The notes beneath the pieces are model-generated. The model was given only the letters and a program-made list of their open reading frames with translations. It had not been told where the DNA came from and searched no databases. From Catellatospora sp. IY07-71 (GTDB lineage: Bacteria > Actinomycetota > Actinomycetes > Mycobacteriales > Micromonosporaceae), in assembly GCF_018326265.1 (NCBI RefSeq), contig NZ_AP023360.1:2905501-2969500 (forward strand): a stretch of DNA of 64,000 bases. The letters are read 5' to 3'. Shown here piece after piece: positions 26,858 to 35,999 of this stretch; position 1 is the first letter of the stretch; every line of letters begins with the position of its first letter. A program made the position numbers and the translations under genes.

Positions 26858-27910
26858 ATGAACAAGCGGCCCACGATTCGCGACGTCGCGGCCCTGGCCG
26901 GCGTCTCGGTGGCCACGGTGTCCAGGGTGCTCTCCGGCGACTACCCCGTCGCCGGCAACACCCGCACCAAGGTCCAGCGCGCCGTGCGCGAGCTGGACTA
27001 CGTCGTCAACGCCCACGCCCGCGCCCTGTCCGGGGCCACCTCCAACGTCGTCGCCCTGGTCATGTACGACGTGGTCACCCCGTTCTTCGCGCACATCGCG
27101 TCGGGGGTGGAGTATCAGGCCGCCGAGTCCGACCGGCTCTGCCTCGTCTGCACCACGCACGGCGACCCCGACCGCGAGCTGGAGATCGTCAAGCTGATGC
27201 GCGAGCAGCACGCCGACGCGGTCATCCTGGTCGGCGGCGTGCTCATGAACGACGACTACCGCGAGCGGATGTACCGCTACGCCAAGGGCCTGGAGGACGC
27301 GGGCAGCCGCCTCGTCCTGTGCGGGCGTCCCTCGCTCGGCCCCGACTTCCCGGCGATCACCGTGGAGTACGACAACGCGGGCGGCGCGTTCGCGGCCACC
27401 AGTCACCTGCTGTCCGCCGGGCACCGGCGCATCGTGCTGCTGGGCGGCCCGGTCGGCAACACCACGTTCGACGCCCGGCTCGACGGCTACCGGCGGGCGA
27501 TGGAGGCGTTCCGGGTGCCGGTGGACCCGGCGCTGGTCGTACACGACGACATGAGCCAGGACGCCGGCTTCCGCCAGACCCGGAGGCTGCTCGCGGCGGG
27601 GGCCGAGTTCACCGCGATCTTCGCCGCGAACGACCTGGCGGCGGCAGGCGCCATGCGCGCCCTGCGCGCGGCCGGCAAGCGCGTCCCCGACGACGTCTCC
27701 ATCATCGGCTACGACGACACCCCCATGGCCCCCGAGCTGTTCCCGGCCCTGACCAGCGTGCACCTGCCCCACGAGGAACTCGGCCGCACCGCCGTCAAAC
27801 TAGCCCTCCAGCGTGGTGAGCACTCCACCCGCCAGCACGTCATGCTCGGCACCCACATCGCCATGCGCGACTCCGTCCGCCCCCTCCCCGTAGCGCCCGT
27901 CGAGCCATGA
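26858..27910 (+). CDS. LacI-family transcriptional regulator (linked to GH20)
   Basis: 350-aa regulator. The helix-turn-helix is PTIRDVAALAGVSVATVSRV, followed by a hinge and a type-1 periplasmic-binding sensor domain. The ATG at 26858 opens the HTH directly; an earlier in-frame start adds 13 residues. Divergent from the hexosaminidase gene with LacI-type sites between them, so it probably senses an amino-sugar or related glycan. Its stop codon TGA is formed partly by the GATC end of element C1. Confidence 0.88.
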   Translation: MNKRPTIRDVAALAGVSVATVSRVLSGDYPVAGNTRTKVQRAVRELDYVVNAHARALSGATSNVVALVMYDVVTPFFAHIASGVEYQAAESDRLCLVCTTHGDPDRELEIVKLMREQHADAVILVGGVLMNDDYRERMYRYAKGLEDAGSRLVLCGRPSLGPDFPAITVEYDNAGGAFAATSHLLSAGHRRIVLLGGPVGNTTFDARLDGYRRAMEAFRVPVDPALVVHDDMSQDAGFRQTRRLLAAGAEFTAIFAANDLAAAGAMRALRAAGKRVPDDVSIIGYDDTPMAPELFPALTSVHLPHEELGRTAVKLALQRGEHSTRQHVMLGTHIAMRDSVRPLPVAPVEP

Positions 27911-27983
27911 TCGCCCGACTTGCCTGGCAGACGGGCGTATCTTGAGCTCGCATACGCCCATCTGCCAGGCAAATTGGATGATC
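27909..27983. repeat. Family C palindromic element, copy C1 (75 bp, GATC ends)
   Basis: Fills the whole space between the convergent LacI and S9 peptidase genes. The outer stem (...TTGCCTGGCAG with CTGCCAGGCAA...) encloses an inner GGGCGTAT/ATACGCCC stem. Its first GATC contributes GA to the LacI stop TGA, and its last C is the complement of the G in the peptidase stop TAG. It is inverted relative to C2 and C3. It should act as a bidirectional terminator. Confidence 0.85.
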
Positions 27984-30043
27984 TAGGACGCCGCGCGGAG
28001 GTGGTGGAGGAGGAAGGTGAGGATCTCGGCTTCGTAGCGGGCGTGGGCGTAGCGGCCGACGGGGCCGGTGTGGGCCCCCGCGCCGAGTTCGGTGCGCAGG
28101 TAGACGGGGCCGTCGGCGGGGGTGGCGGTGGCGCGCAGCCGGGCCACCCACTTGGCCGGTTCGTGGACCATGACGCGTGGGTCGTGCAGCGCGCCGGTGG
28201 CCAGCAGCGGCGGGCGCGGGCCGGACGGCAGGTTGTCGTACGGCGAGTACGCCCGCATCCAGGCGAACTGCTCCGGGTCACGGGGGTCGCCCCACTCGTC
28301 CCACTCGTTGACGGTCAGCGGGATGTCCGGGTCCAGCATGGTCGTGACGACGTCCACGAACGGCACCTCCGCCACCACGGCCGCCCAGCGCTGCGGCCGC
28401 ATCGTGTAGACCGCGCCCTGCAGCAGCCCGCCGGCCGACAGGCCGCGCGTGCCCAGCCGGGTGCCGTCCGCGACGCCTTCGGCGAGCCAGTCCGCGACCG
28501 CGAGGTGGTCGGTGAAGGTGTTGGCCTTGGCCGCCAGGCGGCCGTCCTGCCACCAGCCGCGGCCGTTCTCGCCGCCGCCGCGCGGGTGGGTGAGCGCGTA
28601 GACCACACCCCGGTCGAGCAGGCTCGGCAGCACCGGGTCGAACTCGGGGTCGAGCACCGACTCGTACGCGCCGTACCCGTAGAGCAGGGCGGGGGCGGTG
28701 CCGTCGAGCGGGGTGTCCGCGTGCCAGGCCAGCGTCACCGGCACGGCGGTGCCGTCCGGGGCGGTCGCGTGCCGCCGCGCGGTCCGGTACGCGCTCGCGT
28801 CGTAACCGGGCACCTCGCGCCGTTTGCGCTGTTCGCGGGCGCCGGTGCCGAGGTCGGCGGTGTACCAGGCGGGCGGCTCGATCAGCGACTCGACGGCGAT
28901 GGTGACGGTGCGGTCGTCGTACTCGAACGGGGTGGCGAGCCGGACCTGCCCGGCGGGGATGCCCGCGCCGATCTCCACCTCGGCCCCGGTGGCCCGGTCG
29001 ACCGCGCGCAGCAGCGGGAAGCCGTCCCGGCGCAGCTCGACCAGCCAGTGCCCGCGCAGCGCGTGGCAGGCGACGATGCGCTCGCCGGGCCGTGATGCGA
29101 ACAGTTCGGTCCAGTGCTCCCGGCCGGGGCTGTCCACCGGGGCGCTCATCACCCGGAACTCGGGCGCCCCGTCGTCGGTGACGATGACCAGGCGGCCGTC
29201 GGCATGGTCGATGCGGTAGTCGACGCCCTTGCGCCGTGGGGCGACCACGGCGGGCGCGGTGTCCGGGGCGGCCGCCGGGATCAGGTGCCACTCGGCGGTG
29301 TCCCGGCAGCGCGCCTCGATCATGATCCAGTGGCCGTCCCGCGAGGCGCTGACGGTCAGCTCGAAGCGGGCGTCGTCCTCCTGCAGCACCAGCGCGTCGG
29401 CCTCGGCCGGGGTGCCGATCACGTGCCGCCATACCTGGTGCGGGCGGAACAGCTCGTCGTGCACGGTGTAGAAGAACGAGCGCGAGTCGGCGCTCCACGC
29501 CCCGGTGTAGTACGTGCGGGGCAGCTCCTCCGAAAGGTCGGTCAACGTCGCCGACCGGCGGAACCGCAATCGATAGACCTCGTCACCGGTGGTATCCACG
29601 GAGTAGGCCAGGAGGGTGTCATCGGGGCTCGGCTCCCGCAGCCCGATCTCGGCGAACCCGTCCTCACCGGCGAGAAGGGCGCCGTCCAGCAGCACCCGGT
29701 CCGCGTCACCGTCATGGCCGGTCTGTAAGAACTGCTCGTACTCACTACCGGCGACGGTCCGGGTGTAGTAGAAACGTGAACCATGTCGCCAGCTGACTGA
29801 AGACTCAGTCGGCGGGAGGCGTCGCTCCACCTCATGGAACACCTCGGTCTGGAGGCTCTCCAGCCGGCCTGCGGCGGCATCGCAGTACTCGCGCTCGGCG
29901 CGCAGGTAGGCGAGAAACCGCGGGTCGGAGTGGTCCCGCATCCACCCGTAAGCGTCGGTCCACCGGCGGCCGTGCAGCTCGTGCTGACGCGGTTCGGCGG
30001 GCGCGGCCGGCGGCGCTTCGCTGTTGACGAGATCGTGCGGCAT
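27983..30043 (-). CDS. S9 family oligopeptidase B-type serine peptidase
   Basis: 686-aa prolyl-oligopeptidase-family enzyme. An N-terminal beta-propeller is followed by an alpha/beta hydrolase domain with nucleophile motif GLSAGG (S536), downstream Asp in HDPRV and His in AGAHTG. Oligopeptidase B cleaves after basic residues in short peptides; the family is clear but specificity is inferred. The ATG at 30043 (MPHDLVNSEAPP) is normal; longer frames run into the divergent gene's leader. It stands head to head, 49 bp apart, with an oligopeptide importer, suggesting joint use of external peptides. Confidence 0.88.
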   Translation of the reverse strand: MPHDLVNSEAPPAAPAEPRQHELHGRRWTDAYGWMRDHSDPRFLAYLRAEREYCDAAAGRLESLQTEVFHEVERRLPPTESSVSWRHGSRFYYTRTVAGSEYEQFLQTGHDGDADRVLLDGALLAGEDGFAEIGLREPSPDDTLLAYSVDTTGDEVYRLRFRRSATLTDLSEELPRTYYTGAWSADSRSFFYTVHDELFRPHQVWRHVIGTPAEADALVLQEDDARFELTVSASRDGHWIMIEARCRDTAEWHLIPAAAPDTAPAVVAPRRKGVDYRIDHADGRLVIVTDDGAPEFRVMSAPVDSPGREHWTELFASRPGERIVACHALRGHWLVELRRDGFPLLRAVDRATGAEVEIGAGIPAGQVRLATPFEYDDRTVTIAVESLIEPPAWYTADLGTGAREQRKRREVPGYDASAYRTARRHATAPDGTAVPVTLAWHADTPLDGTAPALLYGYGAYESVLDPEFDPVLPSLLDRGVVYALTHPRGGGENGRGWWQDGRLAAKANTFTDHLAVADWLAEGVADGTRLGTRGLSAGGLLQGAVYTMRPQRWAAVVAEVPFVDVVTTMLDPDIPLTVNEWDEWGDPRDPEQFAWMRAYSPYDNLPSGPRPPLLATGALHDPRVMVHEPAKWVARLRATATPADGPVYLRTELGAGAHTGPVGRYAHARYEAEILTFLLHHLRAAS

Positions 30044-30092
30044 GACCGGGCACCCTACCCGCCACGCCCCCGGGCACCAAGGGAGAGAACTG

Positions 30093-31979
30093 ATGAGCAG
30101 CACCCCTCCTGCTCCAAAGTCCTGGTTGACCAATCAGTCAGCGCGCCGACCCTGGGCGCGGCTGGCGGTGGCGGCGACGGCCGCACTGGCCCTGCTCGGT
30201 GTCGCCGCGGCGCCCGCCGTCGCGGACGGCACGCCCGCCCCGGCCGCGTCCGAGCGCAGCAAGACCAGCTTCGTGATCGGTGTGAAGCAGGACATCGACT
30301 CGCTCAACCCGTACGTCGGCGTGGTGGCCGGCGCGTTCGAGACCTACCAGCTCATGTACGACTACCTGACCACGAGCGCGGCGAAGGACTTCGCCCCCGA
30401 GCCGTGGCTGGCGGAGAAGTGGGAGACCTCGGCCGACGGCAAGGCCTGGACCTTCCACCTCCGCAAGGGCGTGAAGTGGTCCGACGGCGCCGACCTCACC
30501 GCCAAGGACGTGGTGTACACGTTCCAGCGGGCCAAGGACGACGAGACGGCCAACGGTCAGTACAGCAGCTACGTCGACAACATCACCAAGATCACAGCGA
30601 CGGACGACCACACCGTGGTGATGGAGGTCGAGAAGCCCAGCCCCATCATGCTGCGGCTGGCGGTGCCGATCCTGCCTGAGCACGTCTGGTCGAAGGTCAG
30701 CGCCAAGGACGCGGCGACCTTCGCCAACGACAAGGACGTGGTCGGCTCCGGCCCGTTCCAGTTGGCCGAGGCGAAGAAGGGCCAGTTCTACCGGTTCACC
30801 GCGAACAAGCAGCACTTCGGCGGGGCGCCGAACATCGACGAGCTGATCTTCACGGTGTTCGCCGACGACACCGCGCTGGCCCAGGCGCTGCGCCAGGGTG
30901 AGATCGACATGGCCCAGGACCTGCCCGCGGCGATCGCCGAGACGCTGGTCAAGGAGCCTGGCATCACCGTCAACGACGCCAAGTACTACGGTTTCAACGA
31001 GATCGGCTACAACCTCGGCGCGGCGACCACCGACGGCAAGGCGATCGGCGACGGCCACCCGGCGCTCAAGGACAAGCAGGTCCGGCTCGCCATCGACCAC
31101 GCCATCGACCGCAAGACGCTGGTCACCAAGGTGCTCAACGGCCACGGCGGCCCCGCCACCGGCGTCATCCCGCCGATCTACGCCGACCTGCACTGGAACC
31201 CGGGCAGCGCCGAGCGCGCCTTCGACCTGGCCAAGGCCAACTCGATCCTGGACGCGGCCGGCTACTCGAAGGGCGCCGACGGCATCCGGGCCAAGGACGG
31301 CAAGGCGCTGAAGTTCCGCCTGTTCGGCCGGGACAGCTCCGAGTACTCCAAGCAGACGGCCGAGTACGTGCGCTCCTGGCTCAAGGAGATCGGCATCGAG
31401 GCCACCGTCTCGATCATGAGCGAGGACAACCTCACCGTGGTCCTCGGCAAGGGCGAGTTCGACCTGTTCGAGTGGGGCTGGGTGGTCGAGCCCGACCCCG
31501 ACTTCCAGCTCTCCGTGATGACCTGCGAGCAGCGCTCCTACGAGGAGGACGGCGAGATCGCCGCGGGGTGGTCGGACAGCTTCTACTGCAGCGAGGCGTT
31601 CGACAAGCTGTACGCCGAGCAGCAGACGATGATCGACCCGGCCAAGCGCGCCGAGAAGGTCAAGGAGGCGCAGCGGCTGCTGTACGAGGACGTCGCGTAC
31701 TCGATGACGTACTACTACAACCAGTCCGAGGCGTACCGGTCGGACCGCTTCACCGGCTTCGTGCCGCAGCCCTCCGAGGGCGGCATCCTCGCCTTCCAGT
31801 ACGGCACGCACAGCTACCGCAACCTCAAGCCGGTGACCGCGCAGGCGGGCGACGCCGACTCGGGCTCCGGCTCGGGTGGCGTGGTGCTCTGGGTGGTCGG
31901 CGGCGTGGTGCTGGTGCTGCTCATCGGCGGCGCGGTCGTGGTGCTGAAGCGGCGCTCGAACGCGGACGACCGGGAATGA
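30093..31979 (+). CDS. Oligopeptide ABC transporter substrate-binding protein with C-terminal membrane anchor
   Basis: 628-aa SBP_bac_5 (DppA/OppA) protein. A Sec signal peptide (cleavage near residue 44, ...APAVADG) has no lipobox Cys. Family motifs include SLNPYVG and TFHLRKGVKWSDGA. Near residues 598-617 a hydrophobic helix is followed by LKRRSNADDRE, so the protein is anchored by its C-terminus instead of a lipid. GGGAGAG precedes the ATG. The stop overlaps the first permease start (ATGA). It is first in a five-gene import operon. Confidence 0.9.
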   Translation: MSSTPPAPKSWLTNQSARRPWARLAVAATAALALLGVAAAPAVADGTPAPAASERSKTSFVIGVKQDIDSLNPYVGVVAGAFETYQLMYDYLTTSAAKDFAPEPWLAEKWETSADGKAWTFHLRKGVKWSDGADLTAKDVVYTFQRAKDDETANGQYSSYVDNITKITATDDHTVVMEVEKPSPIMLRLAVPILPEHVWSKVSAKDAATFANDKDVVGSGPFQLAEAKKGQFYRFTANKQHFGGAPNIDELIFTVFADDTALAQALRQGEIDMAQDLPAAIAETLVKEPGITVNDAKYYGFNEIGYNLGAATTDGKAIGDGHPALKDKQVRLAIDHAIDRKTLVTKVLNGHGGPATGVIPPIYADLHWNPGSAERAFDLAKANSILDAAGYSKGADGIRAKDGKALKFRLFGRDSSEYSKQTAEYVRSWLKEIGIEATVSIMSEDNLTVVLGKGEFDLFEWGWVVEPDPDFQLSVMTCEQRSYEEDGEIAAGWSDSFYCSEAFDKLYAEQQTMIDPAKRAEKVKEAQRLLYEDVAYSMTYYYNQSEAYRSDRFTGFVPQPSEGGILAFQYGTHSYRNLKPVTAQAGDADSGSGSGGVVLWVVGGVVLVLLIGGAVVVLKRRSNADDRE

Positions 31980-32989
31980 CCGGATCAGCAGGCGGGGCCG
32001 GTGCGGTGACGCGCCGGCCCCGCCACGCCCTTTCTGCGGCGTACGTCCTGCGCAAGTGCCTGTCCGCGGTGCTGATGCTGGTCTTCGTCGTGGTCGTCAA
32101 CTTCTTCCTGTTCCGGGTGCTGCCCGGCGACCCGGCCAAGGCGTTCGCGCCGCGTGGCCGCAACGCCGACCCGGAGGCGCTGCGCGAGCTGCGCGAACGG
32201 CTCGGCCTCAACGACAGCTGGGACGTCGCCTTCGTCAAGTACGTCAAGAGCGTGTTCAGCGGCGACCTGGGTGTGTCCTTCAGCCAGCACGCCGAGGTCA
32301 CCGACGTGATCATGGAGCGGTTCTGGCCCACCGTGCTGCTGTCGGGCACCGCGCTCGTCATCGCGGCCGTGCTCGGGGTCTGGCTGGGCGCTCGCGCGGG
32401 CTGGCGGCAGGGCAGCCGCTTCGACCGGCTGGGCTCCAGCGCCGCGGTCACCTTCTACTCGATGCCCGAGTGGCTGCTCGGCCTGGTGCTGCTGGTCTTC
32501 CTGAACCGGTACGGCATCTTCCCGGCGCGCGGCATGAACGACCCACGCTCCACCCTGCCCGCCTGGCTCGATGTGCTCTGGCACATGGTGCTGCCGGTGA
32601 CCGTGCTCGCCATCGTCTACGTCGCCGAGTATTCGCTGATCATGCGGTCGTCGATCCTGGACGAGCGGCGCGCCGACTACCTGACCACCGCGCGGGCCAA
32701 GGGGCTGCGCGACGACCTGGTGCTGCGCCGCCACGCGCTGCCCAACGCGCTGCTGCCGTCGATGACGCTGTTCTTCCTCAGCATGGGCTTCGTGGTGGCG
32801 GGCGCGATCACCGTGGAGACCGTGTTCTCCTGGCCGGGCCTGGGCCGGCTCACCTACGACGCGCTGCGCGGCCCGGACATCCCGCTGCTGCAGGGCCTGT
32901 TCCTGGTCTTCTCGGCCGGAGTGATCGTCATGAACCTCATCGCCGACCTGCTGATGCCGCTGCTCGACCCGAGGGTGCGTGCCGCATGA
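31976..32989 (+). CDS. Peptide ABC transporter permease (DppB type)
   Basis: 337-aa membrane permease, the first of a heterodimer. The N-terminal helix ends in FFLFRVLPGDPA, typical of DppB/OppB. The EAA-like loop is DYLTTARAKGL. Six predicted helices end with PLLDPRVRAA. ATG overlapping the binding-protein stop; its own stop overlaps the next permease start. Confidence 0.9.
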   Translation: MTGSAGGAGAVTRRPRHALSAAYVLRKCLSAVLMLVFVVVVNFFLFRVLPGDPAKAFAPRGRNADPEALRELRERLGLNDSWDVAFVKYVKSVFSGDLGVSFSQHAEVTDVIMERFWPTVLLSGTALVIAAVLGVWLGARAGWRQGSRFDRLGSSAAVTFYSMPEWLLGLVLLVFLNRYGIFPARGMNDPRSTLPAWLDVLWHMVLPVTVLAIVYVAEYSLIMRSSILDERRADYLTTARAKGLRDDLVLRRHALPNALLPSMTLFFLSMGFVVAGAITVETVFSWPGLGRLTYDALRGPDIPLLQGLFLVFSAGVIVMNLIADLLMPLLDPRVRAA

Positions 32990-33864
32990 GCGAAGCTGCC
33001 GTTCGGCGGCCGTCCGGGTGGCGCGCCTTCCTACGGGACCGCGAAGGCCTGTCCGGGCTGGTCGTGCTGGTGGTGTTCGGGCTGGTCGCGATCTTCGCGT
33101 CATTGCTGGCCGACCCGTCGGGCCTGGAGGTCACCAAGGCGGACGGGCCGCTGGCCGCCGGGCCGTCGTGGGACTACCCGTTCGGCACCGACCACAACGG
33201 GCGCTCCGTGCTGACCATGGTCATCCATGGCACGCAGGTGACGTTGCTGGTCGGCCTGGCCGCAACGGTGATCTCGATGGTGCTCGGCTCGCTCGTCGGC
33301 ATCGCCTCGGGCCACTTCCACGGGATGCTCGGCGGCACGCTGAACCGGCTGACCGAGTGGTTCCTGGTCATCCCGTACCTGCCGCTGGCCATCGTGCTGG
33401 CCGTGGTTTTCCCGCCGGACGTGCCGAAGCTCATCGCGGTGATCATCGTGATCGGCGTGACCTCCTGGTCGAGCACGGCCCGGCTGGTCCGCGCGCAGAC
33501 CATGGCCGTGGAGGCGCGCCCCTACCTGGAACGGGCCAGGGCGCTGGGCGGCGGGCATTGGCACCAGATGACCCGGCACGTGCTGCCCAACGTCATGCCG
33601 CTGATCCTGGCGAACACCACGCTGACCGTGTCCATCGCGATCATCGCGGAGACCACGCTCTCCTTCCTCGGCCTCGGCGACCCGCTGCGGATCTCGTGGG
33701 GGCGCATCCTCGACGAGGCGTACAACCTCGGCGCTATCGACCGGGGCGCCTGGTGGTGGGTGCTCGGGCCCGGCCTCGCCGTGGTGCTGGTGGTCCGCGC
33801 CTTCAACATGTGCGGCCGCGCCCTGGAGCGCATCCTCGACCCGAGGCTGGAGCGGCACTCGTGA
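32986..33864 (+). CDS. Peptide ABC transporter permease (DppC type)
   Basis: 292-aa second permease. Family signatures are YPFGTDHNGRSVLTMVIHGT after the first helix, the EAA loop YLERARALGGGHWHQM and a GLGDPLRISWG motif. The ATG overlaps the upstream stop. The gene is followed by a 53-nt spacer containing a GAGCGAGCGGAGCGAG repeat before the ATPase gene. Confidence 0.9.
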   Translation: MSEAAVRRPSGWRAFLRDREGLSGLVVLVVFGLVAIFASLLADPSGLEVTKADGPLAAGPSWDYPFGTDHNGRSVLTMVIHGTQVTLLVGLAATVISMVLGSLVGIASGHFHGMLGGTLNRLTEWFLVIPYLPLAIVLAVVFPPDVPKLIAVIIVIGVTSWSSTARLVRAQTMAVEARPYLERARALGGGHWHQMTRHVLPNVMPLILANTTLTVSIAIIAETTLSFLGLGDPLRISWGRILDEAYNLGAIDRGAWWWVLGPGLAVVLVVRAFNMCGRALERILDPRLERHS

Positions 33865-33917
33865 GCGGCGAGGAGCGAGCGGAGCGAGCCCCGCAAGCAC
33901 GAACAGCTGGAGGCACC

Positions 33918-34883
33918 GTGCTGCTGGAGATCAGGGACCTGCGGGTGGCGTACCGGGATCGCGGGGTGCCGCTGCCCGCGGTCCGCGGTGTCGATCTCAC
34001 CCTGGCGGCGGGGGAGACCCTCGGGCTGGCCGGGGAGTCCGGCTGCGGGAAGTCGACGCTGGCGGGTGCGGTGCTGCGGCTGCTGCCCGGCAACGCCGAG
34101 GTGTCCGGCGAGATCCTGCTCAACGGCGCCGACGTGCTGAAGATGAGCTGGGGGCAGCTACGGGCGGTGCGCTGGAACGAGGCGTCGATCGTGTTCCAGG
34201 GCGCGATGCACGCGCTCAACCCGGTGCGCGCCATCGGCCGCCAGATCGCCGAGGCGATCACGCTGCACGCGCCGAAGTCGTCCGCGGCCGCGGTCCGTAA
34301 GCAGGTGGGCGAGCTGCTGGAGCAGGTCGGTGTGCCGGCCTGGCGGGCCGAGTCGTTCCCGCATGAGCTGTCCGGTGGGCAGAAGCAGCGCGTCATGATC
34401 GCGATGGCGCTGGCCTGCTCGCCCCAGCTGATCATCGCGGACGAGCCGACCACCGCGCTCGACGTGATGGTGCAGGCCCAGGTGCTGTCGCTGCTCAAGC
34501 AGCTGGTGCGCGAGCGCGGCGTGGGCCTGATCCTGATCAGCCACGACCTGTCGGTGCTCGCGTCCACCTGCGACCGGGTCGCGGTCATGTACGCCGGGCG
34601 CGTCGTCGAGCAGGGCCCGGGACACCGGCTCTTCGCCGACGCCGCGCACCCCTACGCGCAGGCCCTGGCCGGGGCGTTTCCGGTCATCGGCGATCCGGCC
34701 TCGCGGCGCGCCCCGCGCGGGCTGCCCGGTGACCCGCCGGACCCGCGCGAGCTGGGCGGCGGGTGCGCCTTCGCGCCGCGCTGCGCCGTGGCGCTGCCCG
34801 AATGCGTGCAGTACGACGTCCGGCTGCGCACGGTCGACGCCGAGCGCAGCGCCGCCTGCGTACACGTGGGAGGTGCCGCATGA
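33918..34883 (+). CDS. Peptide ABC transporter ATPase (DppD type)
   Basis: 321-aa ATP-binding subunit. Walker A is GESGCGKST, the signature is LSGGQKQR, Walker B is LIIADEPTTALD, and the switch His is in LISHDL. The C-terminal oligo_HPY region has the Cys motif CAFAPRC. The GTG at 33918 has GGAGG 4 nt before it; an alternative GTG at 33861 overlaps the permease stop but adds a low-complexity leader (SGEERAERAPQ). It ends in an ATGA overlap with a 21-codon ORF that leads to the second ATPase. Confidence 0.9.
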   Translation: MLLEIRDLRVAYRDRGVPLPAVRGVDLTLAAGETLGLAGESGCGKSTLAGAVLRLLPGNAEVSGEILLNGADVLKMSWGQLRAVRWNEASIVFQGAMHALNPVRAIGRQIAEAITLHAPKSSAAAVRKQVGELLEQVGVPAWRAESFPHELSGGQKQRVMIAMALACSPQLIIADEPTTALDVMVQAQVLSLLKQLVRERGVGLILISHDLSVLASTCDRVAVMYAGRVVEQGPGHRLFADAAHPYAQALAGAFPVIGDPASRRAPRGLPGDPPDPRELGGGCAFAPRCAVALPECVQYDVRLRTVDAERSAACVHVGGAA

Positions 34884-34945
34884 ACGCGCGAGTCCTGACC
34901 TCCGCCTGCGACGACGGAGCCGAGCGAAGCGAGGCGACGGCATGA
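34880..34945 (+). CDS. 21-codon coupling ORF between two ATPase genes
   Basis: Starts on the ATGA overlapping the first ATPase stop and ends on the ATGA overlapping the second ATPase start, so it exactly bridges the gap. The peptide ends in DDGAERSEATA, low-complexity sequence encoded by a GAGCGAAGCGAG-type repeat. It may serve translational coupling, or be an in-frame repeat insertion. A functional peptide is doubtful. Confidence 0.35.
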   Translation: MNARVLTSACDDGAERSEATA

Positions 34946-35985
34946 CCGTGTCGGTGCATCCGGTGCTGGAGGCGCGGAACCTGCACGTCGGGTTCGGCGG
35001 GCGGGGCAAGGGCGTCCCGCCGGTGCGGGCCGTCGACGGGGTCGAGCTGTCCGTCGACAGGGGACAGATCCTGGCGCTGGCCGGTGAGTCGGGCAGTGGC
35101 AAGACCACGCTGGCCCGGACCCTGCTCGGCCTCCAGAAGCCGTACGCCGGGCAGGTGCTGCACCACGGCAGGCCGATCGACTACAGCGGCAAGTGCCTCA
35201 AAGCGCTGCGCCGCAGGGTGCAGTTGGTGCTCCAGGACCCGACGGGCGCGCTCAACCCGCGGCGCACGGTGTACGAGGCCGTCGCCGAGGGCCTGCGCAT
35301 CCACCGGGTGCCCGGCGACGAGCGGGCGCTGGTCGCCAAGGCGCTGTCGCAGGCGGGCCTGCGCCCGGCGGAGCGCTTCTTCGGCCGCTACCCGCACGAG
35401 CTGTCCGGCGGCCAGCGCCAGCGCGTCGTCATCGCCGGCGCGCTGGTGCTGGAGCCGGAGCTGATCATCGCGGACGAGCCGGTGGCGTCCCTGGACGCCT
35501 CGGTGCGCGGCGAGATCCTGGCCCTGCTGCTGTCGCTGCGTGCCGAGCTGGGCCTGTCCGTGCTGGTCGTCACGCACGACCTCGGCCTGGCCTGGAACAT
35601 CGCCGACCGGCTCGCGGTGATGTATCTCGGCCGCATCGTCGAGGTCGGCCGCACCGAGCAGGTGCTCGCCGCGCCGCGGCACCCGTACACGGCGGCGCTG
35701 CTGTCGGTGCTGCCCGAGGCGAGCGGGCGGGAACCGGTGATCCTCAGCGGCGAGTCGCCCGACCCGTCGCGCATCCCCACCGGCTGCCGCTTCCACCCGC
35801 GCTGCCCCGCGCTGGCCGACGGCCTCGCCGCGCGGGCCGGGGTGGCGCAGCGGTGCACCACCGAGTCGCTGCCGGTGCTGCCGCTGCACGGCCCGCACGC
35901 CGCCGCGTGCCTGCTCGCGGGCCACGTGGGCGACGGCATCGCGGGCGCGGCGGGCGGCACGCCCACCGGCGCGGTCACGGCCTGA
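34942..35985 (+). CDS. Peptide ABC transporter ATPase (DppF type)
   Basis: 347-aa second ATP-binding subunit. Walker A is GESGSGKTT, the signature LSGGQRQR, Walker B LIIADEPVASLD, with oligo_HPY at the C-terminus (GCRFHPRCP). The tail is Gly/Ala-rich. The ATG at 34942 is coupled to the preceding mini-ORF. Last gene of the importer; its stop lies inside a hairpin shared with the convergent ATPase gene. Confidence 0.9.
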   Translation: MTVSVHPVLEARNLHVGFGGRGKGVPPVRAVDGVELSVDRGQILALAGESGSGKTTLARTLLGLQKPYAGQVLHHGRPIDYSGKCLKALRRRVQLVLQDPTGALNPRRTVYEAVAEGLRIHRVPGDERALVAKALSQAGLRPAERFFGRYPHELSGGQRQRVVIAGALVLEPELIIADEPVASLDASVRGEILALLLSLRAELGLSVLVVTHDLGLAWNIADRLAVMYLGRIVEVGRTEQVLAAPRHPYTAALLSVLPEASGREPVILSGESPDPSRIPTGCRFHPRCPALADGLAARAGVAQRCTTESLPVLPLHGPHAAACLLAGHVGDGIAGAAGGTPTGAVTA

Positions 35986-35999
35986 AGCCGTCAGGCCGT
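35977..35999. terminator. Short bidirectional terminator overlapping two stop codons
   Basis: Arms ACGGCCTGA and TCAGGCCGT pair perfectly around a 5-nt loop. One arm contains the TGA of the importer ATPase, the other the TGA of the convergent AAA ATPase gene. Confidence 0.7.
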
